This document shows, in pieces, positions 7,786-19,007 of a DNA stretch of 38,456 bases (within the stretch, counting starts at the first letter, position 1; every line of letters begins with the position of its first letter). A program made the position numbers and the translations under genes. The notes under the pieces are model-generated. The model was not told the DNA's origin and ran no database searches. It worked only from the letters and a program-made list of their open reading frames with translations. The stretch lies in the NCBI GenBank assembly GCA_020072765.1, contig JAIQGD010000014.1, positions 1-38,456 of the forward strand, written 5' to 3'. The stretch is from Terriglobia bacterium. GTDB lineage: Bacteria; Acidobacteriota; Terriglobia; Acidiferrales; UBA7541.

Positions 7786-8724
7786 CTAAATGACGCGGAG
7801 GACGATCTTGCCGCGGACATGGCCGGTCGCGCTGAGTTCGTGGGCGGCGCGCGCCTCCCAGAGCGGGAAGACCTTCTCGACAATGACCTTCAGCTTGCCG
7901 GCGTCGATCAGCTTGGTGATCTCGTTCAACTGCGGCACGCTGGGCTGCACGAAGGTGTGCGCGCAGCGCACGCCGTGGGCCGCGGCCTTCTCCGGCGACG
8001 GGGGTTGCAGGATGGAGACGAGAATGCCGTCCTTCTTGAGCACCTTCCAGGAACGCTCCATGGTCTCGCCGGTGATGGTGTCGAGCACGGCGTCGACGCC
8101 GTGGACGACATCTTCGAAGCGCGTAGTGGGGTAATCAATGGTTTCGTCGGCGCCGAGCGAGCGGAGGAATTCGTGGTTCTTCTTCGAGGCCGTGCCGATG
8201 ACGCGCGCCCCCTTCAGCTTCGCCAGTTGCACGGCAAACGTGCCGACGCCGCCCGCGGCGCCGTGAATCAGGAGGGTCTGTCCGGCCTGGAGTTTCGCCG
8301 CATCGAACAGCGCCTGCCAGGCGGTGAGCGCCGCCAGAGGCACGGCCGCCGCCTGCACGTGGTCCAGGGACTTGGGTTTCAGGGCGACCTCCGACTCGCG
8401 CACGGCGATGTATTCGGCGTAGGCGCCGTCACGCGCCAGGTCGGGGCGGCTGTAGACTTCGTCTCCGACCTTGAGCCGCGAGGTGTCCAGGCCGGTGGAC
8501 TGCACCACGCCGGAAACATCCCATCCGGGAATGAAGGGGAAGGAATAGTTCAGTATGTTTTTCGCGTGCCCCGCGCGCACTTTCCAGTCGACCGGATTCA
8601 CTCCGGCGGCGTGCACGCGGATGAGAACTTCATCGGGCTTGACGACCGGGCGGGGGGCGTCTTCGTACTGCAGCACGTCCGGGTCGCCGTATTCGTGGAT
8701 GCGAACCGCTTTCATCGTGTCCAT
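7786..8724 (-). CDS. NAD(P)-dependent quinone oxidoreductase-like MDR protein
   Basis: About 312 residues of the medium-chain dehydrogenase/reductase superfamily, zinc-free quinone-oxidoreductase branch. It opens MKAVRIHEYGDPDVLQ, has the GroES-like fold with GVNPVDWKVRAGH, then the Rossmann motif AAGGVGTFAVQLAKLKGARVIGTAS. It lacks the catalytic zinc cysteines of alcohol dehydrogenases. I prefer the start at 8724 because GGAGG stands eight bases upstream; ATGs at 8739, 8730 and 8715 are also in frame. It probably reduces quinones or reactive enones with NADPH; the exact substrate is unknown. The gene converges on chrA and is otherwise alone. Confidence 0.88.
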   Translation of the reverse strand: MDTMKAVRIHEYGDPDVLQYEDAPRPVVKPDEVLIRVHAAGVNPVDWKVRAGHAKNILNYSFPFIPGWDVSGVVQSTGLDTSRLKVGDEVYSRPDLARDGAYAEYIAVRESEVALKPKSLDHVQAAAVPLAALTAWQALFDAAKLQAGQTLLIHGAAGGVGTFAVQLAKLKGARVIGTASKKNHEFLRSLGADETIDYPTTRFEDVVHGVDAVLDTITGETMERSWKVLKKDGILVSILQPPSPEKAAAHGVRCAHTFVQPSVPQLNEITKLIDAGKLKVIVEKVFPLWEARAAHELSATGHVRGKIVLRVI

Positions 8725-8949
8725 CAGCATGGCCTCCATTGGCAGAACAGGTTACTGTACCGCGACCGCGCGCGGCGCGAAAACAGATTTTATTGAACCG
8801 GCCGGGCGCCTCGTGCTACCTTCGCGCGCATAACCTGGGGGAAACAACGGAATGGCACGGGCCCACACGCCCTGGGCCGGACCCGCCACGGGACGCGAGG
8901 CGCCCAAACCGACCAAGGGTGCGGCGACAAGACACGGAGGAAACGGACC

Positions 8950-9432
8950 ATGTTTGAATCACCAGTTGAGAAGGAGCCATCGAGCAGGAAAGAGATGTTT
9001 GTCGGCGTGGGGATCGTCGTGGTCCTGGCCGTCGTGGGATTCGCCATCTACCTTCATTTCGGCGGCCGTGGAGCGGCCACCCCGGCTGCGACGCCCGCCC
9101 AAACCGCGTCGGCCACCAACGAGAAGGCCGATCCCGTAAAAGATTTGCGCGTCGTCAGCGCCAAGATGGACAAGGATTACACGGGGACCACGGCCATGTG
9201 GCTGGTGGAGATCAAGAACCAGTCGCAGACGTACGCCTACAGCAAAATCGCCTACGAGACGACGTACGCGGGCGCCGACAACAGCATCCTGCTCCAGAAT
9301 AAGGGGGAGATCGCCGCCCTCACGATCAACCCGGGAGAAACGCAGAGCACGCAGGTGCGCGACGCGCTCTACCCGAGCGGCACAGCGTGGTACAAATTCA
9401 AGATCGTGGACGCCAAAGCCACGGCCCAGTGA
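8950..9432 (+). CDS. membrane-anchored protein of unknown function
   Basis: A 160-residue protein that I cannot assign to a named family with certainty. Residues 17-38 form one transmembrane helix after a charged N-terminus, followed by an Ala/Thr/Pro linker (about 43-60) and a C-terminal beta-rich domain of about 95 residues (DLRVVSAKMDKDYTG, MWLVEIKNQSQTYAYSKIAYETTY, LTINPGETQSTQVRDALYP). The pattern of a conserved N/S-rich strand and a PGE turn resembles FxLYD-like or DUF-type extracytoplasmic domains. It should face the periplasm. GGAGG lies ten bases before the ATG. It is convergent with the LssY-C gene. Confidence 0.75.
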   Translation: MFESPVEKEPSSRKEMFVGVGIVVVLAVVGFAIYLHFGGRGAATPAATPAQTASATNEKADPVKDLRVVSAKMDKDYTGTTAMWLVEIKNQSQTYAYSKIAYETTYAGADNSILLQNKGEIAALTINPGETQSTQVRDALYPSGTAWYKFKIVDAKATAQ

Positions 9433-9442
9433 GTTTTCCGCG

Positions 9443-10615
9443 TTAGCGCGCGGCGGCCGCGGATTTCAAGATCAGGAGCAGCACGCGGCCGTCGGAGTGG
9501 AAGGTGCCGCCCGTGGCCGTGCGGGCCTCGGTGAGCGGGTTCGCCGGAGTGGCGTGCCCGCGCTGGACCACTAATCCGGTGGACGACAGGGTGTCGTTGA
9601 CGTACTCGCGTTCCCCATCAATGGCCGGGTCGATCTTGTGGGTGATTCCGTTGTTGCGCTGGTCGCGGTCGAAACCGATATCGTGGGTGGCGGCCACGCA
9701 CCACACCGGCTGCCCGCCGGCCGTGTAGGGCGACTTCCACACCCGCAGGTGATTCCGCGACATCACCACGCGCACCGGCTCGGCGTGCGCGAAGCCGTAA
9801 TCCTGCGGCCGGTTGAATAAATAGAGCGTGCTCATCGGCATGGTGAGGTAATCCTTCTTGGTGAAGGAATCGAGCAAGCCCGCCACCACCGTTTCCTGAA
9901 CCCCACGATCCACCTGCACCCAACCCGCGGATTGGAACGCCTTCACCAGGTCTTCCTGCGCTCCCACGATCAGGATGTTCACCATGTCGCCCGGATTGCC
10001 CTGCGGGTCAGTGACGCGCCGGGGAATTTCATCCAGCAACGCGGGGGTGATGGAATCGATGCGCGTCTCGGCGGGCCCGCCGACGGCGACCGCCTCGGGC
10101 GTGCTCGCGCCCGGATCGAGCACTTCGATCTTCACGTGAAAACTTCCCTGCGCCGCCGCGGCGTCCTTCGCGCTTTGGTTCAGGCCGAGAAACAACCGGC
10201 CGGCGACGGGCGCTTCGAAATCCGTTGCCGCGCCCACCAGAAACGGCTGGGCTGCTTCTCCCGTGCCGAGCCGGCCGATCAGCGCGCCGTGGCCGCCGTC
10301 GGAGACAGCATACTGGTGAACCAGATCGGCCCAGCCGCGCGCTATGCCGCCGGGACCGAACGATCGCGCGGGGGGTTTGGAGGATGGGCCCGCGGGATAG
10401 GTGACGCTCCCGGTGGCCGTGAGGTGGAGTTTTTCTCCGGCGCGCAGGTCGATCTTCGTGTCGATCCATTGATGGCCCGCGCCGACTTCGACCTCGTAGG
10501 ATTTGCCGCCGGCGCTCGTGGCTGTCGTGGAGGTCGTCGAAGTCTGCGCGTGTATCACCGGCGCGGCGCACAGCAGCGCTGCGGTCAGCAGCATGGCAAT
10601 CCGTGCGTTCGTCAT
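9443..10615 (-). CDS. secreted protein with LssY-like C-terminal domain
   Basis: About 390 residues. A signal peptide covers residues 1-23 (ending IHAQ). Residues about 35-165 form a beta-rich domain that resembles lectin-like or C2-type sandwiches (VEVGAGHQWIDTKIDLRAGEKLHLTATG). Residues about 190-370 match the LssY C-terminal domain, with DMVNILIVGAQEDLVKAFQSAGW, PMSTLYLFNRPQDYGFA, SRNHLRVWKSP and a conserved HDIGFDRDQRNNGITHKIDP stretch. LssY-C domains occur in secretion-related and phosphatase-linked proteins; their biochemistry is poorly known. GAGGGG lies eight bases before the ATG at 10615, and another ATG is at 10621. The charged HDIG-DR motif could bind a ligand or metal; this is inference. 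Confidence 0.8.
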   Translation of the reverse strand: MTNARIAMLLTAALLCAAPVIHAQTSTTSTTATSAGGKSYEVEVGAGHQWIDTKIDLRAGEKLHLTATGSVTYPAGPSSKPPARSFGPGGIARGWADLVHQYAVSDGGHGALIGRLGTGEAAQPFLVGAATDFEAPVAGRLFLGLNQSAKDAAAAQGSFHVKIEVLDPGASTPEAVAVGGPAETRIDSITPALLDEIPRRVTDPQGNPGDMVNILIVGAQEDLVKAFQSAGWVQVDRGVQETVVAGLLDSFTKKDYLTMPMSTLYLFNRPQDYGFAHAEPVRVVMSRNHLRVWKSPYTAGGQPVWCVAATHDIGFDRDQRNNGITHKIDPAIDGEREYVNDTLSSTGLVVQRGHATPANPLTEARTATGGTFHSDGRVLLLILKSAAAAR

Positions 10616-10789
10616 TGGCATCGCCCCTCGCGCACCCGGAATACGCCCATCATAGCCACCCGCGTCGCGCGGCGCAATTGCTCACCGAAGCCGCCGGGAG
10701 GCGGTGTAGGCGCAGCCCGGGTTTGGTAGTAGAATTCCGGCTCGTAGGGGACATCGAGTCCCCTTGGGGTCAGGCGGAGAGCGGGCGGG

Positions 10790-11665
10790 ATGGACCTTCT
10801 TTGGACGGCGCTCGGAATCAGCGTCATCGTGGTGTTTGTCTTCTACGTGCTGGCGCAGCACTGGCAACGAATGCTGCGCCAGCAGTCCGGGGTCCTGCGG
10901 CGGCTGGCCGGCCGCATCCAGGATCTCGAGGAGATGGCCGACCCGGAATTTCGCCAGCGGCTCAGCGAATCGGCGCCCTTGCCGCTCGATCAGGTGTTCA
11001 CGCTGTCGTTCCGCTTCGACGACCGCTTCTGGCGCGACGCGCTCCACACCAGCGAAGAAGACCGCCAGTTCATCCGGGAGTTCGGCAGCTTCGTGGGCTG
11101 CGTGAAGCTGGAGCGCTGGCGCAGCCACACGGTGGCCACCATCACCGAAGTCCTCCCCGAGCGGAAGGCCACGGGCTGGCAGACGCGCTCGCTGGATTTT
11201 TTCCCCGACGCGGCCGGAAACGGAAATACGCTCACGCTGTGGGAGCTGGACCTCGCGCCTCCCGGGCTGTCCGCCGAGCGGCCCCCTTCCATCGAACTGA
11301 TTCTCTCCCGGGAAGCCCTGGAGTTGCGGGGCCATCTGGCGTTTGCGGCGGAAGCGGCGGGCAACGGAAACGGCGCGGCGCGGTGCTGGAGCGACGTCGT
11401 GTTTTTCCGCGTGCCTTTGGATACGAAGCAACTGGCGGGCTTCCGAGGCCCGGATCCTCTGGAAGATTCCGGCAACGGGAACGGAACTCATGGCGGCACG
11501 CTGGTGGCGAGCGCGAATTCGTGGGAGACGTTCTACTCCGAGCAGAACGAAGACCTCGGCATCGAATGGCAGCTCCGGCTGCGCGACCTCGGCGGACAAT
11601 CGGGCTGGGAGCGCTGGAAAATTCTGGAGCCGGGCGCGGGGTCGTTCACCATCGAGGGCCAGTAG
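10790..11665 (+). CDS. hypothetical protein with one N-terminal transmembrane helix
   Basis: A 291-residue protein that I do not recognise. Residues 4-22 are a membrane helix (LWTALGISVIVVFVFYVLA), followed by a basic, coiled-coil-like stretch (23-60) and a large soluble domain. The soluble part has three short GNGN-containing loops (AGNGNT, AGNGNGAARC and SGNGNGTHG), so a low-complexity Gly-Asn insert recurs. Acidic and aromatic residues are common (FRFDDRFWRDAL, WRSHTVATITEVLP, WETFYSEQNEDLGIEWQLRLRDLG). No catalytic motif is evident. The ATG at 10790 follows GCGGAGAGCGGGCGGG. It diverges from the LssY-C gene, sharing the 10616-10789 spacer. Confidence 0.7.
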   Translation: MDLLWTALGISVIVVFVFYVLAQHWQRMLRQQSGVLRRLAGRIQDLEEMADPEFRQRLSESAPLPLDQVFTLSFRFDDRFWRDALHTSEEDRQFIREFGSFVGCVKLERWRSHTVATITEVLPERKATGWQTRSLDFFPDAAGNGNTLTLWELDLAPPGLSAERPPSIELILSREALELRGHLAFAAEAAGNGNGAARCWSDVVFFRVPLDTKQLAGFRGPDPLEDSGNGNGTHGGTLVASANSWETFYSEQNEDLGIEWQLRLRDLGGQSGWERWKILEPGAGSFTIEGQ

Positions 11666-11692
11666 GATTTCCCCCGCGCATGGCGCGGCACT

Positions 11693-12367
11693 TCAGTCTG
11701 AGCGAGGCCGCACCGGAAGGCCGGCCCAGACGTTCGCCAGGCCGAGCACCTCCCGCACCACGGAGAGCGCATCGCGCGTGTGGCGCCACCAGTGGTCCGC
11801 GTCAAAGGGATCTTGCGGCGCCCCGCGGACGACCAGCTGCAGATCGTTTCCGGCGAGCCTGGTCCACAATGCCCGCACGCGGCGCGTGTGCTCGCGCGAG
11901 GTGACGATCATCGCGCGCTTCTTCCCGCCCAGGCGCAGCGTCCGCGCCACCTGCTCGATTTCCTGCTCGGTGTTGTCGATCGTGCCCGGCAGAATGCGCA
12001 CCGACGCTTCCGGAACTCCCAGCCGCAGCAGGGCTGCGCGGCTGTATTCTTCCTCGCCGGTGTAGCGGATGCCCATCCCCGCCAGCTCCGCCGCGGCGCC
12101 CGCGGGCCGCGTCACCCACACTTCGCGCGCGTACCCCAGCCGAAAAATCCGCGCGGCTTCCTCGGCGCGCAGCGGCATGCTGCCGCTCAGAACCACGATC
12201 ACGTCAGCCGGCTCGAGCGCATCCTCGCAAATCAGCCAGCGCCCCGCACCGCGAACGCCCCACACCGCGCCCGCGATGAACAACAGGGCCATCGCCAGCG
12301 CGGCGATGCGCCATAAAGGCCGGCGGCGGGCGAGTGGTTGGCTGGTGCGGAGCGTTTGGTTGGGCAT
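11693..12367 (-). CDS. YdcF-like (DUF218) membrane-anchored protein
   Basis: A 224-residue protein of the DUF218/YdcF family. A basic N-terminus leads into one transmembrane helix (about residues 21-40). The DUF218 core follows: DVIVVLSGSMPLRAEEAARIF, then VWVTRPAG, the central block SVRILPGTIDNTEQEIEQV, and RAMIVTSREHTRRVRALW. Family members (SanA, ElyC, YdcF) are linked to envelope integrity and peptidoglycan metabolism; YdcF binds S-adenosylmethionine in vitro. The acidic pocket residues E and D in NTEQE, typical for the family, are present. The ATG at 12367 is preceded by a TTG in frame. The gene converges on the unknown gene at 10790. Confidence 0.82.
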   Translation of the reverse strand: MPNQTLRTSQPLARRRPLWRIAALAMALLFIAGAVWGVRGAGRWLICEDALEPADVIVVLSGSMPLRAEEAARIFRLGYAREVWVTRPAGAAAELAGMGIRYTGEEEYSRAALLRLGVPEASVRILPGTIDNTEQEIEQVARTLRLGGKKRAMIVTSREHTRRVRALWTRLAGNDLQLVVRGAPQDPFDADHWWRHTRDALSVVREVLGLANVWAGLPVRPRSD

Positions 12368-12384
12368 CAATTGGCTCGGCTTAT

Positions 12385-12404
12385 GTCGCCCCTGAAGGAG
12401 CGAC
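12385..12404. repeat. small hairpin between the YdcF-like and VOC genes
   Basis: Bases 12385-12392 and 12397-12404 form an eight-base stem with one mismatch around a TGAA loop. The TGAA loop is shared with the hairpin at 7728-7745. The rest of 12368-12575 has no gene that I can support. Confidence 0.35.
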
Positions 12405-12575
12405 CCACAAAGATGTTCCCGGGATGCTTCCGTGGCGCTTCGGTACGGCCATGCCCTCAGCGGCTTCCCGAGTCAAACCGTCGGGACGCAGAGAACGCGA
12501 AAGCCGCCCTCCCTTGCATTCGCTTGTGGCACAGCTGAAGCGTGCCCTGACGGAAACCCTTCTCCTCAGCGCTGG

Positions 12576-12971
12576 CTATTGCGCCGAGGCGTCGTAGCGG
12601 ACGGCACAGGCCAAATTGCCTTCGGTATCGAGGAACTTGACGATCCAGCCCACGCCGGGAATAGCCATCTTCGGCAGAACGATCTTCCCGCCGTTCGCTT
12701 CGACGGCGCGTGCTACCGCGTCCACGTCCTCCACGACGATCGAGCATTCGTAGCCGATGATGGGTTGTGGCGCGGGATTGAATTGGCGCGACTGCATGGC
12801 GCCGAGCGGGGCGAGTGCCGCGCCTGTGGCATCACGAATCTGGCAGAAATCCGCGGCGGGCGGGCCACCGCCTAAGCCCTGGAACGCCCAGCCGAAAACA
12901 CCGGCATAGAAGTGGCGGGCGCGGTCCAGATCGTCGGCGTGGATCGCGAAGTGCCCGAGCTGACAGGTCAT
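12576..12971 (-). CDS. VOC (glyoxalase/bleomycin-resistance superfamily) protein
   Basis: A 131-residue protein of the vicinal-oxygen-chelate fold, with two repeats: GHFAIHADDLDRARHFYAGVFGW (6-28) and IIGYECSIVVEDVDAVARAVEANGG (71-95). The end (FLDTEGNLACAV) is typical of the many YdcA/PhnB-like uncharacterised VOC proteins. Metal-ligand candidates are H7, E75 and E117; activity is unknown. It starts 15 bases after the gyrB stop with GGGAGA upstream, so it is probably read in the gyrB transcript. I took the ATG at 12971; the same frame is open far upstream, but that stretch is a gyrB shadow. Confidence 0.85.
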   Translation of the reverse strand: MTCQLGHFAIHADDLDRARHFYAGVFGWAFQGLGGGPPAADFCQIRDATGAALAPLGAMQSRQFNPAPQPIIGYECSIVVEDVDAVARAVEANGGKIVLPKMAIPGVGWIVKFLDTEGNLACAVRYDASAQ

Positions 12972-12985
12972 GGAGTTTTCTCCCG

Positions 12986-15983
<2,998 letters not shown>

Positions 15984-17096
15984 TCAAATCCGCATGGGCA
16001 TGACGACGTAGCGGTAGCGCGTGGACTCGTCGGCCAGGGGACGGAGTTGGCCGGCGGACTGGTCGTCCTTCAGTTCGAAGCTGATGGGGCCATCGGCGGC
16101 GGCGTTGAGGAAATCGAGGATGTACTGGGCGTTGAAGCCGATGGTGATGGGCTCGCCGCTGAATTCCTTCTCGATGGCTTCCTTGGCTTCGCCGTATTCG
16201 GGGCTCGACGCGGAAATTTCGATGCCTTCCTTGGCGAAGACAAACTTCACGGCGTGCGAGCGCTGGTCGGCCAGTTGCGAGACGCGGCGCAGGGCATCCT
16301 GCAATTCGCCGCGCTCGAGCACCACGGTCTTATTGGCATCGCGCGGCAGGACGGCTTCGTAATTGGGGAACTGGCCCGTGAGTTTCCGCGAGGTGAGCAG
16401 GCGTCCGCCGAACTGGAAGAAGAGATGGCTTTCGTCCTGCGCGAATTCGATGAGGCTGTCGTCGCCGGATTCTCCGGCCAGCCGCTGCACTTCGTTCATG
16501 GCCTTCTTGGGGACGAGCACGCGCGTTTCCGAGGACAACCCCTCGAATTTGTGATCGGTCTCCACCATGGCCAGGCGGTGGCCATCGGTGGCCACCATGA
16601 TGAGCGAGCCGGGCTTGATCACCAGGAGAGCGCCGTTCAGCGTATAGCGCGATTCTTCCAGGGAGATGGCGAAAGTGGTTTTGGCGATCAGGCTGGCCAG
16701 CAGTTTGGCGGGAATTTTCACCAGGGCGTGCGGGAAATTCGGCAGCGCGGGAAAATTATCCTTCGACATGCCCACCAGCTTGTAATTCCGGCGATCGCTG
16801 GTGATGTGGACCCAGTGGTTCTCCAGCAGCTTGAAACGAATCTCGCCGTCGGGCAGCAGCCGGACGAGTTCGAGAAGTTTCTTTGCCGGAATCGTCCCGG
16901 CGCCTTCCTTCTTGACCTTGGCTTCGCACGACGTGCGAATGCTCAGTTCCAGATCCGTCGCGGTGATCGTCAGGCGGTTTCCCTTGGCCTCGCAGAGAAG
17001 ATTCGAGAGGATGGGAATGGTCGTCTTGCGTTCGACGACGCCCTGCGTGAGATTCAGTTCTTCGAGTAGATCGAATTTCTTTACGCTGAATTCCAT
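15984..17096 (-). CDS. dnaN: DNA polymerase III beta subunit (sliding clamp)
   Basis: The 370-residue protein is the ring-shaped processivity clamp. It opens MEFSVKKFDLLEELNLTQGVVERKTTIPILSN, a classical DnaN start, then TATDLELSIRTSCEAKVKKEGAGTIPAKKLLELVRLLPDGEIRF, the middle domain with ATDGHRLAMVE, and ends with RYVVMPMRI, the conserved MPMR/L tail. A GTG 42 bases upstream is in frame, but the 14 residues it would add have no clamp similarity, so I start at the ATG 17096. It is downstream of dnaA in the same direction, separated by the candidate origin. Confidence 0.97.
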   Translation of the reverse strand: MEFSVKKFDLLEELNLTQGVVERKTTIPILSNLLCEAKGNRLTITATDLELSIRTSCEAKVKKEGAGTIPAKKLLELVRLLPDGEIRFKLLENHWVHITSDRRNYKLVGMSKDNFPALPNFPHALVKIPAKLLASLIAKTTFAISLEESRYTLNGALLVIKPGSLIMVATDGHRLAMVETDHKFEGLSSETRVLVPKKAMNEVQRLAGESGDDSLIEFAQDESHLFFQFGGRLLTSRKLTGQFPNYEAVLPRDANKTVVLERGELQDALRRVSQLADQRSHAVKFVFAKEGIEISASSPEYGEAKEAIEKEFSGEPITIGFNAQYILDFLNAAADGPISFELKDDQSAGQLRPLADESTRYRYVVMPMRI

Positions 17097-17417
17097 CTCT
17101 GGCAATCCTTGTGGTTTCGGCTCAACCGCTTCACGCACCGCGTGCGATTCTCAATGCCACAGCCACGGCTACTTTACAGCTTTTCTTAATTTCTATAAAT
17201 ATAAGAAACCCCGTAGCCGCCGCCGCACCTGTGGATTGTGCGGGAAACATTGTAACGCGCACGACCAGCTGAGTTTACAACGTTTCCTAGGGTGTGAAAA
17301 TCGGCGCGCTATCGGCGCGCGGCGTTGAAAAACTCCGGCCGGCTGCTACCCCTGAGAGAATTCCACAAAGCATCCACAACGAAAAATCGCAGCCGGCCGG
17401 GTTTTTCGCGCCTAACT
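17097..17417. other. oriC: candidate chromosome origin between dnaA and dnaN
   Basis: This 321-base spacer contains a 28-base tract at 17181-17208 with only three G/C bases, suited to DNA unwinding. Three sequences match TTATCCACA at seven of nine positions: 17230-17238 (reverse), 17359-17367 and 17370-17378. A direct repeat TCGGCGCGC occurs at 17301-17309 and 17312-17320. A perfect 12-bp inverted repeat (17335-17346 with 17389-17400) encloses two of the boxes; on the minus strand it is followed by GTTTTT-like sequence and may also end the dnaA transcript. The location beside dnaA and dnaN supports an origin, but the boxes are weak. Confidence 0.5.
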
Positions 17418-18731
17418 CTAACCGAACGAGTCGAGTAGCCTGTTGATCGTCCTGTTCAATTCCTTGTCCACTTGGCGCAGGGCTTCGATCTTATTGATCG
17501 AGTGCAGGACGGTGGTGTGGTGCTTGCCTCCGAACTGTTTGCCGATTTCCGGCAGAGAGGCGGAGGTGAGCTGTTTCACCAGGAACATGGCGACCTGGCG
17601 CGGGAAGGCGATGACCTTCGAGTTGCTGCGGACCTTCAGGTCCTGGGCGCGCATGCCGAAATGTTCGCCGACGCGCTTCTGAATCTGCTCGATGGAGACG
17701 CGCTTCTCCTGCGTCTCGATGATGTTTTTGAGCACCTGGTGCGCGGTGGCCTGATTGATCTCGATGCCCGTGAGGGAAGCGTAGGCCATCAGGCGGATCA
17801 GCGCACCCTCGAGCTCGCGCACGTTCGATTTGATGGAGCGCGCGATGAATTCGGCCACGTCGTCGGGCAAGCGCACGTGCTCGCTATCGGCTTTCTTCTG
17901 TAGGATGGCGATCTTCGTCTCCAGGTCGGGCATTTGGATGTCGGCGATCAGCCCCCACTCGAAGCGCGACCGCAGCCGCTCCTCAATCGAGGAAATTTCC
18001 TTGGGCGGGCAATCCGAGGAGATCACGATCTGCTTCTGCTGGTCGTAGAGCGCGTTGAAGGTGTGAAAGAACTCTTCCTGGGTGCGCTCGGCGCGGGCGA
18101 TGAACTGGATGTCGTCCACCATCAGGACGTCCATATTGCGGAAGCGGTCGCGAAACGCGGGCATGCGCTCGAAGCGGATCGAGGCGATGACCTCGTTGGT
18201 GAACTTTTCGGCGCTGATGTAAGTCAGGCGCAGGCCCGGGTTGCGGCGCAGCAGCGTGTGGCCGATGGCCTGCATGAGGTGCGTCTTGCCCAGCCCCACA
18301 CCGCCGTACAGGAACAGCGGGTTGTAGGATTTCGATGGCTGCTCGGCCACGGCCATGGCCGCGGCGTGCGCGAACTGGTTCGAGGCGCCCACGATGAACG
18401 TGTCGAAGGTGTAGCGCGGGTTGAGCTGGTGATTGGACGAATCGAAATCAAGCTTGGCCTGTGCTACCGGCGCGACATTGGCCGGAGCGGGTTCCGCTTC
18501 GGTGCAGACGAACTCGAGGGCCATTTCGGGATGGCCGATTTCCTTCAACACCGCGCGCAGCAGCTCGCCGTAGGTCTGCACCAGGCGCTTGCGGAACAGC
18601 CGCGTGGGAACGTGAATCACCAGGCGGTTCTCCTCGGCATGCTCCAGGCGCGTGGGACGGAACCAGGTGGCGAAGCTATGCGGATTGACGCGCCGCTGCG
18701 TGTGCTGGAGGACCTTGTCCCAAAGATTCAT
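17418..18731 (-). CDS. dnaA: chromosomal replication initiator DnaA
   Basis: The 437-residue protein opens MNLWDKVLQHTQRRVNPHSFATWF, the DnaA domain I, with a linker to about residue 105. The AAA+ domain has Walker A GGVGLGKT at 143-150 and Walker B VLMVDDIQF. The C-terminal domain IV has the DNA-binding helix-turn-helix LTSASLPEIGKQFGGKHHTTVLHSI, containing the GGKHHTTV signature that reads DnaA boxes. An upstream in-frame GTG at 18854 would add 41 residues with no DnaA similarity, so I use the ATG at 18731. DnaA-box-like sequences lie just upstream and may autoregulate the gene. Confidence 0.97.
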   Translation of the reverse strand: MNLWDKVLQHTQRRVNPHSFATWFRPTRLEHAEENRLVIHVPTRLFRKRLVQTYGELLRAVLKEIGHPEMALEFVCTEAEPAPANVAPVAQAKLDFDSSNHQLNPRYTFDTFIVGASNQFAHAAAMAVAEQPSKSYNPLFLYGGVGLGKTHLMQAIGHTLLRRNPGLRLTYISAEKFTNEVIASIRFERMPAFRDRFRNMDVLMVDDIQFIARAERTQEEFFHTFNALYDQQKQIVISSDCPPKEISSIEERLRSRFEWGLIADIQMPDLETKIAILQKKADSEHVRLPDDVAEFIARSIKSNVRELEGALIRLMAYASLTGIEINQATAHQVLKNIIETQEKRVSIEQIQKRVGEHFGMRAQDLKVRSNSKVIAFPRQVAMFLVKQLTSASLPEIGKQFGGKHHTTVLHSINKIEALRQVDKELNRTINRLLDSFG

Positions 18732-18753
18732 CCGAAAGAATGCCCTTGCCGCA

Positions 18754-19007
18754 ATTTCCACCGATGTGGAAATGCTGTGGAAATAGCCTGCCCCCGCCAA
18801 CGTGAGGGGACTGTCTTGGTCTGATCCGTCAGGTTCGATGTTGCTGGGACGCACCCTGCGCTCTTTGTATCTGGGGAGCGCTCCCGCCCGCGACTTACCG
18901 TCTTCGATACGTGAGCCGGGATTCTGCCTAAACGCGGCGCAATGAGCAAGAGAAAATTACGCGAAGATATCCGGCGCGCTCCACATAGGATGCACAGTTT
19001 TTCCACA
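18754..19007. promoter_or_regulatory. DnaA-box cluster upstream of dnaA
   Basis: TTTTCCACA at 18999-19007 fits the TTWTNCACA consensus fully. Two tandem TGTGGAAAT copies at 18765-18773 and 18776-18784 (ATTTCCACA on the minus strand) match at eight of nine. The first forms a perfect 8-bp inverted repeat with 18754-18761. GGATGCACA at 18989-18997 matches at seven of nine. These sit 20-280 bases before dnaA, where they could form part of a bipartite origin or an autoregulatory site. The surrounding 18732-19208 has no other gene that I can support. Confidence 0.55.

Noticed and set aside
16047-17069. A 340-codon plus-strand frame opposite dnaN
   Set aside because: It is a shadow of the beta clamp with no recognised motif.
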